NCBI GenBank assembly: GCA_016706365.1
Contig: JADJJU010000010.1
Span: 62,001-126,000, forward strand
DNA from: Saprospiraceae bacterium
Lineage (GTDB): Bacteria; Bacteroidota; Bacteroidia; Chitinophagales; Saprospiraceae
Reading direction: 5' to 3'
DNA: 64,000 bases
Part shown: piece by piece, positions 39,095 to 48,668 of the stretch
Layout of the letters: the number at the start of each line of letters is the position of its first letter
Position numbering within the stretch: the first letter of the stretch is position 1
The notes under the pieces: generated by a model
What the model was told of the DNA's origin: nothing
The model's database searches: none
What the model saw: only the letters and a program-made list of their open reading frames with translations
Translations under genes and position numbers: made by a program

Positions 39095-39162
39095 ATCGGA
39101 AAGTAAACATGAATTAATCGCTAAATATAGGTGTATAGATTTTGAGATTGTAGAAGAAGCAG

Positions 39163-39170
39163 TATTTTTG
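39163..39170 (+). promoter_or_regulatory. Candidate -7 element of guaB
   Basis: TATTTTTG fits TAnnTTTG, and a TTTG lies 18 bases upstream (in tagattttgag). It ends three bases before the guaB ATG, which suggests a leaderless or near-leaderless transcript. Confidence 0.5.
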
Positions 39171-39173
39171 CGC

Positions 39174-40655
39174 ATGGAAACACAAAATAGCTTTGATCAA
39201 AAATTCGGGGAGCAAGCATTCACATTTGATGATGTATTATTAGTCCCCGCTCATTCTGAAGTCCTTCCACGAGAAGTAGATTTACGTTCCCAACTGACCA
39301 CTGACATTCGACTGAATGTTCCTATCATTTCTGCAGCAATGGACACAGTGACTGAAAAAGCACTGGCTATCTCTATTGCCCGCCAGGGTGGAATGGGAAT
39401 CGTGCATAAAAATATGAGTATTGAAGATCAGGCTGATCATGTGCGCAGTGTGAAAAGAAGTGAGAGTGGAATGATCCTGGATCCTGTCACACTGGGCGAA
39501 GATGCAAAAATTGCAGACGCTCAGGAACTCATGCGTAAATACAAAATCGGCGGAATTCCTATTATCAACAATCAAAATAAGCTCATCGGAATCCTGACAA
39601 ACAGGGACTTAAGATTTGAAGATACTATGAACAGGCCTGTAAAAGAGGTGATGACAAAGGTCAATCTGATCACAGCGCCTGCGGGCACAACTCTAACTGA
39701 AGCTCAGGAAATTCTGCAGACTAATAAAATCGAAAAACTACCGGTCATTGATGATGCCAACACATTAGTGGGGCTTATTACTTATAAAGATATTATCAAG
39801 GACAAGGATTATCCTGTGGCTTGCAAGGATAAGCATGGCAGACTAGTTGTAGGTGCAGCTGTAGGCATTGCTGCAGACACAATGGAACGCGTGGAAGCAT
39901 TGGTCCATGTAGGTGCTGATGTAATCATTGTGGACACAGCTCATGGACATTCAACAGGAGTGTTGAGGATGATCAAACAAGTCAGAGAAGCATTTCCATA
40001 TCTGCAAATCATAGGAGGCAATGTGGCCACAGGCGATGCTGCCTTGGCATTAGTGGAGGCAGGCGTAAATGGTGTTAAGGTCGGTGTAGGACCGGGAAGT
40101 ATTTGCACCACAAGAGTTGTTGCTGGTGTTGGAGTCCCTCAATTAACTGCCATCTATAATGCCAAACGGGCGATTGCCCATACAGGTGTGCCTGTTGTAG
40201 GTGATGGAGGTGTTAGATATACTGGAGATATTGCAAAAGCAATAGCGGCAGGCGCGGATACCATCATGGCAGGCGGATTATTTGCCGGGGTAGAAGAAGC
40301 TCCCGGTGAGACAATCATATTCGAAGGAAGAAAATTCAAGGTATATCGTGGAATGGGTTCTTTGGGTGCTATGGAAAAAGGCTCAAAAGACCGTTACTTC
40401 CAGGATGTAGAAGAAGATATTAAAAAACTTGTGCCTGAAGGAATTGAAGGCCGGGTACCATATAAAGGGAGCTTGCAGGAAGTAATGCTTCAATACATCG
40501 GAGGCCTTCGTGCGAGCATGGGATATTGTGGCGCCTGGACTATTGCTGACCTTCAGAAAGCCAAATTTGTGAGAATAACTGCAGCAGGTGTTATAGAATC
40601 ACATCCGCATAATATTACGATTACGAAGGAGTCGCCGAATTATAGCAGGAGGTAG
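39174..40655 (+). CDS. guaB: Inosine-5'-monophosphate dehydrogenase
   Basis: A 493-residue cytoplasmic enzyme that oxidises IMP to XMP, the committed step to GMP. The TIM barrel is interrupted by two CBS domains (about residues 95-215, e.g. [16 protein letters not shown]). The catalytic Cys is in [17 protein letters not shown] at about residue 311, and the flap and active site [15 protein letters not shown] and MGYCGAWTI are intact. The start is ATG 39174, two codons inside the TTG-started frame. With purC at 52.7 kb it is the second purine-pathway gene in the window, though unlinked. Confidence 0.96.
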   Translation: METQNSFDQKFGEQAFTFDDVLLVPAHSEVLPREVDLRSQLTTDIRLNVPIISAAMDTVTEKALAISIARQGGMGIVHKNMSIEDQADHVRSVKRSESGMILDPVTLGEDAKIADAQELMRKYKIGGIPIINNQNKLIGILTNRDLRFEDTMNRPVKEVMTKVNLITAPAGTTLTEAQEILQTNKIEKLPVIDDANTLVGLITYKDIIKDKDYPVACKDKHGRLVVGAAVGIAADTMERVEALVHVGADVIIVDTAHGHSTGVLRMIKQVREAFPYLQIIGGNVATGDAALALVEAGVNGVKVGVGPGSICTTRVVAGVGVPQLTAIYNAKRAIAHTGVPVVGDGGVRYTGDIAKAIAAGADTIMAGGLFAGVEEAPGETIIFEGRKFKVYRGMGSLGAMEKGSKDRYFQDVEEDIKKLVPEGIEGRVPYKGSLQEVMLQYIGGLRASMGYCGAWTIADLQKAKFVRITAAGVIESHPHNITITKESPNYSRR

Positions 40656-40763
40656 ATATAAGGTATAAGAGATGAGGTATGAGATGGAACAGCCTGCCAT
40701 GATTGGTGAGTGTTGAGTTGAAAAGCCAGTGATAGGGCTATAGAGTAGGCGCTGCCACTCACG

Positions 40764-40802
40764 GGTGACGCCCCGACACGGCTTCGCCGGGTCGGGATGA
40801 CG
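40764..40802. repeat. REP-like hairpin, copy 2
   Basis: CCCGAC (40772-40777) pairs with GTCGGG (40791-40796); inside, CGGC (40779-40782) pairs with GCCG (40786-40789) around TTC. It shares gtgacgccccg(g/a)cacggct with copy 1 at 81-117. Confidence 0.5.
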
Positions 40803-40814
40803 TGCTGGTACACA

Positions 40815-40831
40815 TTTTGCCTACGGCAAAA
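40815..40831. repeat. TTTTGCC palindrome 1
   Basis: TTTTGCC-TAC-GGCAAAA, perfect 7-base arms. Its reverse complement is palindrome 4. Confidence 0.65.
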
Positions 40832-40877
40832 TTACTGGACGCAAGTAAAGTGGATGATCCTCAAACAATGCGTTTAT

Positions 40878-40894
40878 TTTTGCCTGAGGCAAAA
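40878..40894. repeat. TTTTGCC palindrome 2
   Basis: TTTTGCC-TGA-GGCAAAA, perfect 7-base arms. Its reverse complement is palindrome 3. Confidence 0.65.
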
Positions 40895-40929
40895 TTGCTC
40901 CTAAGAAAGATATAAGAAGCCTCTACATG

Positions 40930-40944
40930 TTGCCTCAGGCAAAA
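40930..40944. repeat. TTTTGCC palindrome 3
   Basis: TTGCC-TCA-GGCAA with two further As, so slightly shorter than the others on the left side. Confidence 0.6.
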
Positions 40945-41027
40945 TGGGAGTAGAGTTCTGGACCTGAGTCCAAATAAATCGCTTAGGCATGGTCACTCAT
41001 GACATCGAAGATGGCATGAATGTCACC

Positions 41028-41044
41028 TTTTGCCGTAGGCAAAA
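41028..41044. repeat. TTTTGCC palindrome 4
   Basis: TTTTGCC-GTA-GGCAAAA, perfect 7-base arms; exact reverse complement of palindrome 1. Confidence 0.65.
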
Positions 41045-41082
41045 CACGCCTGTGCCGCATCATCTGAAGGATGTATCGGTAT

Positions 41083-41114
41083 CACCCCTTGCCAGGCGCA
41101 GCCGGTAAGGGGTG
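41083..41114. repeat. REP-like hairpin, copy 3 (diverged)
   Basis: CACCCCTTGCC (41083-41093) pairs with GGTAAGGGGTG (41104-41114) with one wobble; loop aggcgcagcc resembles the loop of copy 1 in reverse. Confidence 0.5.
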
Positions 41115-41260
41115 TCACCCGTCCTACGACAAATCTCCATTAGAAATCGCATAAATTTTAAGTGCGATTGCTATTAGTTTTGCAATACATATCGCAGGAC
41201 TTGCAATTTGCAGTATCAATTTTCGTTTTTGGAATGAATTTAATTTACCGTTAGATAGTT

Positions 41261-42817
41261 ATGAAATTCAAACTTCTAGTTGGCTTTTTATTATTTATTG
41301 TGATCCAAAGCCATGCACAACAAGATGAGTTACCTTTTAGTACAACTGATGTAGAAATAGGATTTTGCCTAAAAAATAATGTTCCCATTCTTGCCCATGT
41401 AATTGAATTTGATCACCCGATTATTGATTTTGAATTGCATCCTCAGTTTGATATATTGTCAATTCAATTGCGGGAGATCACGAACTCGGGAAAATACTTT
41501 AAAAACAAAGGGATGCTTGTTGGATTCGATCTCAACAAAAGTGAAATTGTCTGGACACGGAAATTAAAGTATCAACCATACATTCTAAATCAACGTGAGA
41601 ACCAAATTTTGTGGAGAAAACCCGGAAAAACAATTTTTATAAATCCATCCACAGGTATTGATCAATCAAACTTCAACTATAATTTCTACCATTTTTATCA
41701 TGATAATCAGGCTGCATTATCATATGCCGGAACTGTTAAATCCAGCACACTATATTCAGTGGATCTGAAAAACGGCAAGCCACTGTGGGAAAGAAAAGTA
41801 AAACAAGACTTTGGGTGGAATTATCTGGACCAGCTTAATGATTCAACAATTCTGATAACTTCATCAGGCCTGCACCACGTTAATATTAATACCGGAAAAG
41901 GTTGGGAAGTGAACACAAAGACTGGAGAAAAAGACTACACAGGAACAATAGTTGCCAATGCTGCAGGTGTGGCACTTGGACTTCTGACAGGGATGTTTTT
42001 TGTTAGTACCGACCACAAAACAATTACAGGGGTCGTATCCAATGCATTGCAAATGGAGCAAAGTATCTATCAGGCTAACAGAGAATTTATTGCAAAATAT
42101 GACGAGTTGACCGGACAGGAATTATGGAAGCATGAATTCCCGAAAAATCTATGCAGCAAATCTTCTCTATTTCAGATAGACAGTTTTCTTTATATGGTCA
42201 ATTATGGGTATGCATACCATGGCCAAACACCTGTATTCTACGGCAAACCATTTATAGCTTGTTTCGATGCTAGTTCAGGCAAAACTGTATTTTTCAAAGA
42301 GGTGGAAGCAGAAAAATTTGCTATCAGAGATTTTGAATTAAAAGAAGATCGGCTCTGTCTGGTGACCAGAAATAAGTTAATGGAATTTAACATACAAACT
42401 GGAGAACTAATTCGCAGTATGAATGCTAATCTTCAGCCAGAGGAAAAAATCATGGGATATCTGGGAGCTGAAGTGTATACCTATATGTCAGATAAAAGTG
42501 TCCAAAATAGTAAGCAAGTCAATCCAACTGCTACATTCGCATATACAAATGCCAACAATATTCATGAGTTTAATCTGGACAACAATACCGCTATTGTAAA
42601 TGAATCAACAAGTTTCTTCATAGAAAAATTGAGATATCAGGGTTTAAGATTTTTATCAAGTACCACCAAGTCCCTCATAATTGATGCCGATGAAAATATA
42701 GTAGCTGAGATTGAGCTCAGTGGAAAACCAATATTATTTAAAGAAACATTGTACTACAGTAAAGGAACAAAGTTCTATACTATTTCCCTGGAAGATATAC
42801 TTTCCGCCAATAAATAA
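41261..42817 (+). CDS. Exported PQQ-type beta-propeller-like protein
   Basis: A 518-residue protein with a signal peptide ending HAQQ (about residue 20). Repeated propeller-blade motifs are visible: GFDLNKSEIVWTRKL, SVDLKNGKPLWERKV, YDELTGQELWKHEF, CFDASSGKTVFFKEV and EFNIQTGELIRSM. This pattern is typical of PQQ-binding-like propellers, which often serve as scaffolds without bound PQQ. A glycine-rich hydrophobic segment (GTIVANAAGVALGLLTGMFF) in the middle is unusual for a propeller. Function is unknown. The DNA glycosylase gene follows 13 bases later. Confidence 0.75.
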   Translation: MKFKLLVGFLLFIVIQSHAQQDELPFSTTDVEIGFCLKNNVPILAHVIEFDHPIIDFELHPQFDILSIQLREITNSGKYFKNKGMLVGFDLNKSEIVWTRKLKYQPYILNQRENQILWRKPGKTIFINPSTGIDQSNFNYNFYHFYHDNQAALSYAGTVKSSTLYSVDLKNGKPLWERKVKQDFGWNYLDQLNDSTILITSSGLHHVNINTGKGWEVNTKTGEKDYTGTIVANAAGVALGLLTGMFFVSTDHKTITGVVSNALQMEQSIYQANREFIAKYDELTGQELWKHEFPKNLCSKSSLFQIDSFLYMVNYGYAYHGQTPVFYGKPFIACFDASSGKTVFFKEVEAEKFAIRDFELKEDRLCLVTRNKLMEFNIQTGELIRSMNANLQPEEKIMGYLGAEVYTYMSDKSVQNSKQVNPTATFAYTNANNIHEFNLDNNTAIVNESTSFFIEKLRYQGLRFLSSTTKSLIIDADENIVAEIELSGKPILFKETLYYSKGTKFYTISLEDILSANK

Positions 42818-42830
42818 ACAGTTAATACAA

Positions 42831-43469
42831 ATGCCCAAAAGTGAATCAATCTTGTCAGCCTCATTTTATCAGGATGCAGATGTTGTTTCTGTGGCACAGC
42901 AGCTGTTGGGGAAATTATTGGTAGTAAATAAAAACGGTAATCGCAGATCCGCAATTATCACTGAAACTGAGGCTTACAGAGCTCCGGAAGATAAAGCTTC
43001 TCATGCCTTCAATTTCAGAAGGACACCCAGAACAGAAATAATGTACCAACCGGGAGGGCATGCATATGTGTACCTTTGTTATGGAATACATCGTCTTTTC
43101 AATGTCATTACAGGGCCGGAAAATATGCCACATGCTGTTTTGATTCGTTCTGTTCTGCCTGTTGATGGACTTGATTTTATGTTCGAAAGCAGGAAAATCA
43201 CTAATTTGGAGCCCCGGCTAAGTTCAGGACCCGGCTCCATGAGTGCAGCTATGGGTATTGAAATGTCAGACAACGGGAGCGCATTGTGGGATCATGAAGG
43301 CACGATTTCTATTTATGAAAATACTGTTGAAACACCTCCTTTTGAGATTGCGGCCGGACCGAGAATTGGTGTGGATTATGCAGAAGAATGGGCAGATAAA
43401 CACTGGAGGTTCTGGATAAGTAAAAGTCAATGGGTAAGCAGACGAGACAAAGCAAAATTATATGAATAA
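42831..43469 (+). CDS. DNA-3-methyladenine glycosylase, AAG/MPG family
   Basis: A 212-residue base-excision repair enzyme that removes alkylated purines. Recognisable family segments are LLGKLLVV, IITETEAYRAPEDKASHAF (with the active-site region Glu-Ala-Tyr), YVYLCYGIHRLFNVI and AVLIRSVLP. The start is ATG 42831, 13 bases after the upstream stop; the longer open frame into the upstream gene is not used. The gene overlaps the start of the T9SS plug gene by 8 bases, so translation is probably coupled. Confidence 0.9.
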   Translation: MPKSESILSASFYQDADVVSVAQQLLGKLLVVNKNGNRRSAIITETEAYRAPEDKASHAFNFRRTPRTEIMYQPGGHAYVYLCYGIHRLFNVITGPENMPHAVLIRSVLPVDGLDFMFESRKITNLEPRLSSGPGSMSAAMGIEMSDNGSALWDHEGTISIYENTVETPPFEIAAGPRIGVDYAEEWADKHWRFWISKSQWVSRRDKAKLYE

Positions 43470-44739
43470 AATAAAGCTGTTTGTACTTTTAATTGGATCC
43501 CTGATCGCATCAGACAAGCTTTCTGCGCAATGGTCCAACGTCGATACTACCTACCTGCCAGAGATCAGATCAGTGTTATTTCATCCCATCTCTGACCCGC
43601 TTGCTATTCCCATGTTTGCATTGCATGGAGGTGGACAATTAAAGCTTTCATTCGATGACATGCGTGGAGGATTTATGGATTTGAAATATCAAATCATACA
43701 TTGTAATTCAGACTGGAGCAGATCCGAGATGAACTTTATGGAATATGCTTCCGGATTTGAAGAAGAAAGATTAAGAAACTTTGAATATTCTATCAATACC
43801 TATGAAAGCTATACTTATTACGAATTACTTTTCCCTAATGAAGACCTGAACGTGATCATATCCGGCAATTATTTATTGCATGTTTATCAGGATGATGATT
43901 TTAATACTCCCCTGCTAACGAGAAGATTTTTAGTGGCAGAATCTGATCTCAGAATTGCCCCACAAATGAGAATTACATCGAATGCCGGGAAATACAGATC
44001 TCATCAGGAAATGGACGTTATAGTTAATTTTAAAAATCAAAGGTTGGTCAATCCTATTAATGAAGTGACACTTACTATTCTTCAAAACAACAGATGGGAT
44101 AATGCTTTACAGGGCTTAAAAGCACAATCAGCCAGAGCGGAGGATCTGATGTATAATTATATCGATAAATTAGTATTTCCCGCAGGGAAACCCTTCCGCA
44201 ATTTTGATGTACGAAGCCTGCAAAGAAGGACTGTGAATGTCAAAAGTATTGAGCAATTTGCAGATGGAATTGATGTTCATATTATCCCGGATAAAGACCG
44301 TAGCAGCATCAATTTCATTAATTATGCGGATGCCAGAGGAGGTTTCGTTATCGAGAACCAGGACAGACCAGTCACAGCAACCCAATCAGAATATGTACTG
44401 GTACATTTTACGCTCGCTGTACCTGAAATGCAATCCGGTGACGTATATGTTTGTGGCCGGCTAACCGACTGGCAATTGAGGGCTCCTTTCAAAATGGCAT
44501 ATGATGAAAAATCAAAATCCTATAAAGTGTCTGTGATGCTCAAGCAAGGATATTATGACTACTATTATGTTCATTCTGAGGATGGGAAAACCTTTGATTA
44601 CACGCCGCTGGAAGGAAATTGGTCAGAGACAGACAATGAATATACCCTGCTTGCTTACTGGAGACCATTCGGCAGCAGATATGACAAGCTTTCTGCAGTA
44701 AGCAGAATTAAAGCCAGTTCTATTTCTACTTCCCGCTGA
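43462..44739 (+). CDS. Type IX secretion system plug protein (DUF5103)
   Basis: A 425-residue exported protein with a signal peptide (KLSAQ). The whole length fits the DUF5103 family, now known as the T9SS plug: early PEIRSVLFHP and FDDMRGGFMDLKYQIIHCNSDW, then the YYELLFPNEDLNV and LLTRRFLVAE blocks, and a C-terminal early-set-like domain (DVYVCGRLTDWQL, GYYDYYYVHSEDGKTFDY). In structural work on T9SS, Plug closes the periplasmic side of the SprA translocon pore. This agrees with the T9SS cargo proteins in the window. It overlaps the upstream glycosylase gene. Confidence 0.88.
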   Translation: MNKIKLFVLLIGSLIASDKLSAQWSNVDTTYLPEIRSVLFHPISDPLAIPMFALHGGGQLKLSFDDMRGGFMDLKYQIIHCNSDWSRSEMNFMEYASGFEEERLRNFEYSINTYESYTYYELLFPNEDLNVIISGNYLLHVYQDDDFNTPLLTRRFLVAESDLRIAPQMRITSNAGKYRSHQEMDVIVNFKNQRLVNPINEVTLTILQNNRWDNALQGLKAQSARAEDLMYNYIDKLVFPAGKPFRNFDVRSLQRRTVNVKSIEQFADGIDVHIIPDKDRSSINFINYADARGGFVIENQDRPVTATQSEYVLVHFTLAVPEMQSGDVYVCGRLTDWQLRAPFKMAYDEKSKSYKVSVMLKQGYYDYYYVHSEDGKTFDYTPLEGNWSETDNEYTLLAYWRPFGSRYDKLSAVSRIKASSISTSR

Positions 44740-44841
44740 TACGACCACATTGATCTGATTAAAAGTATCTTTCATAGAAAATATTCTATGGATGCATTGA
44801 ATATAATTAACATTGTATCGTATCTTAATCTTGTATGTCGT

Positions 44842-46269
44842 ATGATTAGATTAATTTCCCCCAAAGTAGTACTCTTCTTAGTACTTTGCAGTTCAATGCA
44901 AGTCCGGGCTCAGGAAAAATGGACCCTCAGAATGTGTATAGACTACGCATTAGAGAATAGCATTGCCATTAAGCAAGCTCAAATCAATGTGCGCACTGCA
45001 CAGATTACCCGAAGAGCTGCGGTAGAATCAAGGTATCCATCGCTGGATCTAAGCACCAATGCCGGTTTGAATTTCGGTAGAAACATTGACCCTACAACTA
45101 ACTCATTTGAGACTCAAACCTTAGGTTCCAACAGTGTATCCATCAATACAGGTATGTTGATTTTTGACGGAAACCGCATCAACAATACAGTCAAACAAGC
45201 AAAAATCGATATTCTGGCCAGTCAAAAAGATTTGGAAACTGCAGCGAATGATCTGGCCTTGCAAGTAGCTCAGTCTTACCTCAGCGCCCTACTGAATCTC
45301 GAAAACGTCGATCTGGCCAGAGCGAATCTTGCACAAATCAATCAACAAGTAGAGCAAACCAGAAAACTTGTGGATTCAGGAGCCAGAGCCAGTGGTGAAT
45401 TATATGAAATCTTAAGCCAGCAAGCTACAAGCGAGCAAAATCTGGTAATTGCGGAAAATAATTATGTTTTTTCATTGCTGGACATCAAACAATTATTGCT
45501 ATTAAGTGATAATTATGTGTTTGAGATCGAACGTCCTGAAATTCCGGAGAACATTCCACACCCGGTTTTTTCATCTGATGCTACATATGAATATGCAGTT
45601 AATAATCAACCTCAAATCGCAGCCGGCGATCTAAAATTACAAAGTGCCAAAGTCGGCGAAGCAATCGCCAAAGCCGGATATTATCCGACGCTATCCATCT
45701 TTGGACAATTGAATACATTTTATTCTTCTCTGGCAAAAAGAGTGGATGGATTTAATGAGGAACTTAGTCCGCCGACAACAATTGTCTTTAATGGGATATC
45801 TCAGGATATTCAGTTTTTCAATCAGGTTCCCATTTTGTCCAACAAAGCTTATTTTACTCAATTCAATGAAAATCTTGGTATAGGTGTAGGTGTCCAGCTC
45901 TCAGTTCCCATTTATGACAATGGCAGGACAAGAGCCAATGTGGAACGTGCCCGTCTTACTCAGTATAGTACATCACTGCAAAATGAGCAATTGAGACAAC
46001 AATTAAGAAATAACGTGGAAAGAGCTGTCACGGATGCCAATGCAGGCAAGACTGCATATGAAGCTGCCAAAAAATCCTCAGAAGCTGCTGCTATTGCACT
46101 GAGAGATGCAGAACGGCGGTATGCAGTTGGTGCTGCAAATGGGTTTGAATTGACGAACGCACAAACGCGTGTGGCGACTACAGGTCAACAAGAAATAATA
46201 GCGAAGTATGAATATATTTTCCGTTTGAAAGTAGTAGATTTTTATTCCGGAACCCCGATATCTCTGTAA
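44842..46269 (+). CDS. TolC-family outer-membrane channel
   Basis: A 475-residue TolC-like protein. The start is ATG 44842 giving a signal peptide ending VRAQ; an upstream ATG at 44788 would put 18 residues before it. The two repeated helical hairpins are visible (MCIDYALENSIAIKQAQINVRTAQ, LALQVAQSYLSALLNLENVDLARAN and their second-half counterparts with VPIYDNGRTRANVERARL). It should form the outer-membrane exit of a tripartite efflux or secretion pump with the HlyD-type adaptor 14 bases downstream. Confidence 0.9.
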   Translation: MIRLISPKVVLFLVLCSSMQVRAQEKWTLRMCIDYALENSIAIKQAQINVRTAQITRRAAVESRYPSLDLSTNAGLNFGRNIDPTTNSFETQTLGSNSVSINTGMLIFDGNRINNTVKQAKIDILASQKDLETAANDLALQVAQSYLSALLNLENVDLARANLAQINQQVEQTRKLVDSGARASGELYEILSQQATSEQNLVIAENNYVFSLLDIKQLLLLSDNYVFEIERPEIPENIPHPVFSSDATYEYAVNNQPQIAAGDLKLQSAKVGEAIAKAGYYPTLSIFGQLNTFYSSLAKRVDGFNEELSPPTTIVFNGISQDIQFFNQVPILSNKAYFTQFNENLGIGVGVQLSVPIYDNGRTRANVERARLTQYSTSLQNEQLRQQLRNNVERAVTDANAGKTAYEAAKKSSEAAAIALRDAERRYAVGAANGFELTNAQTRVATTGQQEIIAKYEYIFRLKVVDFYSGTPISL

Positions 46270-46283
46270 AAACCCTCAACATC

Positions 46284-47696
46284 ATGGCTAAGAAGAAAAG
46301 TAATAAATGGTTGTATATCCTCGGTGGAATTGTAGTTGTGCTGATTATCGTCAGTTTGATTTTTAGTAGCAAGAAACCAAAAGGTGAAACAATTGAAATT
46401 GAACAAGTTGCTACACGAACTATCAAAGAAACTGTTGTTGCAAGTGGTAAAATTTACCCGGAAACTGAAGTTAAGATCAGTTCGGACGTATCAGGTGAAA
46501 TCGTGGAGCTTTATGTCCTTGAAGGTGATTCTGTCAAAGCAGGACAATTGGTAGCCAAAATCAATCCTGACACTTATGTCTCCTCTGTCGAAAGAGGGGT
46601 GGCCAGTTTGAATTCAGCAAAATCCCAGAAATCCATAGCTCAGGCTCAAATTCTGAGTTCCATCGCACAAAAGGAACAAATTGAAGCCCAGATTGCCAAT
46701 GCCAGAAATATCTACAACAGGAATAAACAACTGAAAGCGGACGGTGTCATTTCTACTGCAGATTTTGAAGCTTCAGAATCATCCTTGAGAGCCCTGGAAG
46801 CCAACGCCCGTTCTTCAGAAGCTAGTGTTGCTTCATCAAAAGCGAATGTTCAGGCAGCTGAGTTTTCAATAAAAAGTGCAGAAGCCAGTTTACAGGAATT
46901 GAGAACTTCTCTTCAGAGAACCTCGATTTATGCTCCTACAAATGGTATTGTGTCTCTGTTGAATGTTGAAAAAGGCGAACGCGTGGTAGGTACAATGCAA
47001 ATGACTGGTACAGAAATGATGAGAATTGCCAATCTCAATTCAATGGAAGTACAGGTAGATGTGAGTGAAAATGATATCGTCAGGGTCAGCCTTAATGACG
47101 AAGTAGAAATAGAAGTGGATGCTTATCTGGGCAGAAAATTCAAGGGAAATGTGTATCAAATTGCCAATTCAGCCAGCTCCTTAGGTGGAGCCGCTCAGGC
47201 AACAAGCACTGATCAGGTAACTAACTTCTCCGTTAAAATCAGAATAGATCCGGCTTCTTATTCAGATCTGATCACTTCTACCAAACCATTTCCATTCAGA
47301 CCAGGTATGTCCGCCTCTGTAGCAATACAAACGAATGTTAAACCCAATGTCATTAGTGTTCCGATCCAATCCGTAACAGTACGCGATCCTGACAAAAAGA
47401 ATGAAGCTCCTGACTCTGAAGAAGTAGTTGCTGAGCAGGAAAAATCAGAAAATCAAAACAAGGGGGAGAAAAAACCTGAGGCTGAAAAAGAAAAAATTGA
47501 AGTAGTCTTTGTAATGGAAGCAGATACTGTTAGACTGGTCCCCGTCAAAACTGGTATCCAGGATGACACTTATATAGAAGTACTGGAGGGATTAAAAGGA
47601 GATGAAAATGTAGTTTCGGGACCATACAGCGCGATCTCCCGTCAGCTCAAGAATGGTAGCAAGGTCGTACTTAAGGAGAAGAAGAAAGAGGACTAA
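46284..47696 (+). CDS. HlyD/MacA-type periplasmic adaptor
   Basis: A 470-residue membrane-fusion protein with one N-terminal membrane helix (YILGGIVVVLIIVSLIF). Next are a biotinyl-lipoyl half motif (VSGEIVELYVLEGDSVKAGQLVAKI), a long coiled coil (about residues 95-205), the second half (YAPTNGIVSLLNVEKGERV) and beta-barrel domains. A charged Glu/Lys-rich insert (about residues 375-405) is unusual. It pairs with the TolC protein. No inner-membrane ABC permease/ATPase follows, so the pump partner must be elsewhere. Confidence 0.9.
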   Translation: MAKKKSNKWLYILGGIVVVLIIVSLIFSSKKPKGETIEIEQVATRTIKETVVASGKIYPETEVKISSDVSGEIVELYVLEGDSVKAGQLVAKINPDTYVSSVERGVASLNSAKSQKSIAQAQILSSIAQKEQIEAQIANARNIYNRNKQLKADGVISTADFEASESSLRALEANARSSEASVASSKANVQAAEFSIKSAEASLQELRTSLQRTSIYAPTNGIVSLLNVEKGERVVGTMQMTGTEMMRIANLNSMEVQVDVSENDIVRVSLNDEVEIEVDAYLGRKFKGNVYQIANSASSLGGAAQATSTDQVTNFSVKIRIDPASYSDLITSTKPFPFRPGMSASVAIQTNVKPNVISVPIQSVTVRDPDKKNEAPDSEEVVAEQEKSENQNKGEKKPEAEKEKIEVVFVMEADTVRLVPVKTGIQDDTYIEVLEGLKGDENVVSGPYSAISRQLKNGSKVVLKEKKKED

Positions 47697-47724
47697 CTTT
47701 TATTCCTCATATAAAACCTAATGA

Positions 47725-47740
47725 TCCAACAAGTGTTGGA
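47725..47740. promoter_or_regulatory. Short perfect palindrome before the TIGR04282 gene
   Basis: TCCAACA-ag-TGTTGGA, perfect 7-base arms, about 50 bases before the next start codon. It has no T run, so an operator or mRNA hairpin is possible. Confidence 0.3.
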
Positions 47741-47790
47741 ACTTGGGTCTTATATTAAAATTTCCATTTTCAGTGTAATTTGCTATTCAT

Positions 47791-48384
47791 ATGGCTCACA
47801 ATATCATTGTCCTGTTTAAAAATCCCATTGAGGGGAAGGTAAAAACCAGACTTGGTGCAACAATTGGTGATGAAAAAGCTTTGATGGTATACCTTGAATT
47901 GCTGGAACACACTTTTAAGGTTGCAAGGTCAGTAGCAGGAGCGCAACTCCATTTGTTTTTCAGTAATTTCATTGATTCCAGACTTCAGCATATTGGGTCA
48001 GAGGATGAATTATATCTTCAGGTCAAAGGATCCCTGGGTGAAAAAATTTTTCATGCTTTTGAAACTGTTCATGAGCCGGGAGATAAAACCATCATTATTG
48101 GGAGTGACTGTCCCGGTATCAGTTCTGAATTAATCCAGCAGGCATTTTCAAACCTGGACAATTTTTCAATTGTTCTGGGGCCGGCAGAAGATGGGGGATA
48201 TTATTTGCTGGGGCTAAATGATCCAGATTCAAGTCTCTTTGAAGGAATCAACTGGAGTACGGATCAGGTCCTGAAACAAACTTATCAAAAAGCTATCACA
48301 TCCGGCAAATCCGTTAAACTTCTCATCACCCTCAGCGATGTGGACACTGAAGATGATCTTCATTTACTGGACCAATACCTTTGA
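47791..48384 (+). CDS. TIGR04282 (DUF2064) glycosyltransferase-like protein
   Basis: A 197-residue protein of the GT-A-like fold. Family hallmarks are FKNPIEGKVKTRLG at the start (nucleotide-sugar loop), IIIGSDCPGISSE, VLGPAEDGGYYLLGL and WSTDQVLKQT. TIGR04282 members are annotated in connection with arsenosugar biosynthesis, but most Bacteroidota copies have unknown substrates, and no arsenic genes are nearby. It is probably expressed alone. Confidence 0.82.
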   Translation: MAHNIIVLFKNPIEGKVKTRLGATIGDEKALMVYLELLEHTFKVARSVAGAQLHLFFSNFIDSRLQHIGSEDELYLQVKGSLGEKIFHAFETVHEPGDKTIIIGSDCPGISSELIQQAFSNLDNFSIVLGPAEDGGYYLLGLNDPDSSLFEGINWSTDQVLKQTYQKAITSGKSVKLLITLSDVDTEDDLHLLDQYL

Positions 48385-48668
48385 TCCTTTTGCAAGAGTA
48401 AAAATCGGAACTCAGAGCAAATAATAACTGTAATATAAGAGTTATAGTTACCAATAAAAGTATGTTAAATCTTCTGGATGCAGGTAAAAAAATATAAGGC
48501 AGTATCTAAATTAGAGCATTGGATATCAACATCTTACAAATAAGCCAAAAAGATGAAACTAAACGACTTGCTTTGAGTGTTAATGATTAAAATAATCAAA
48601 CCTTGATTCGCTTAAAAAAAATCAGAATTTTTTCTTATTATTGAATCATATAATGAACAAATCCAAAT

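Larger units (their letters stand above)
40656..41260. other. Palindrome-rich intergenic region
   Basis: A 600-base gap without a gene. It carries two REP-like hairpins (40764-40802 and 41083-41114) and four short TTTTGCC-nnn-GGCAAAA palindromes (40815, 40878, 40930, 41028). A fifth small stem TGGAC-ctga-GTCCA lies at 40959-40972. The last 100 bases before the next gene are AT-rich and probably contain its promoter. Confidence 0.6.

Noticed and set aside
40815..41114. CRISPR-like array
   Set aside because: The four palindromes are only 15-17 bases, spaced irregularly, with no constant spacer length and no cas genes.
47725..47740. Terminator after the HlyD-type gene
   Set aside because: A perfect 7-base palindrome but without a following T run.
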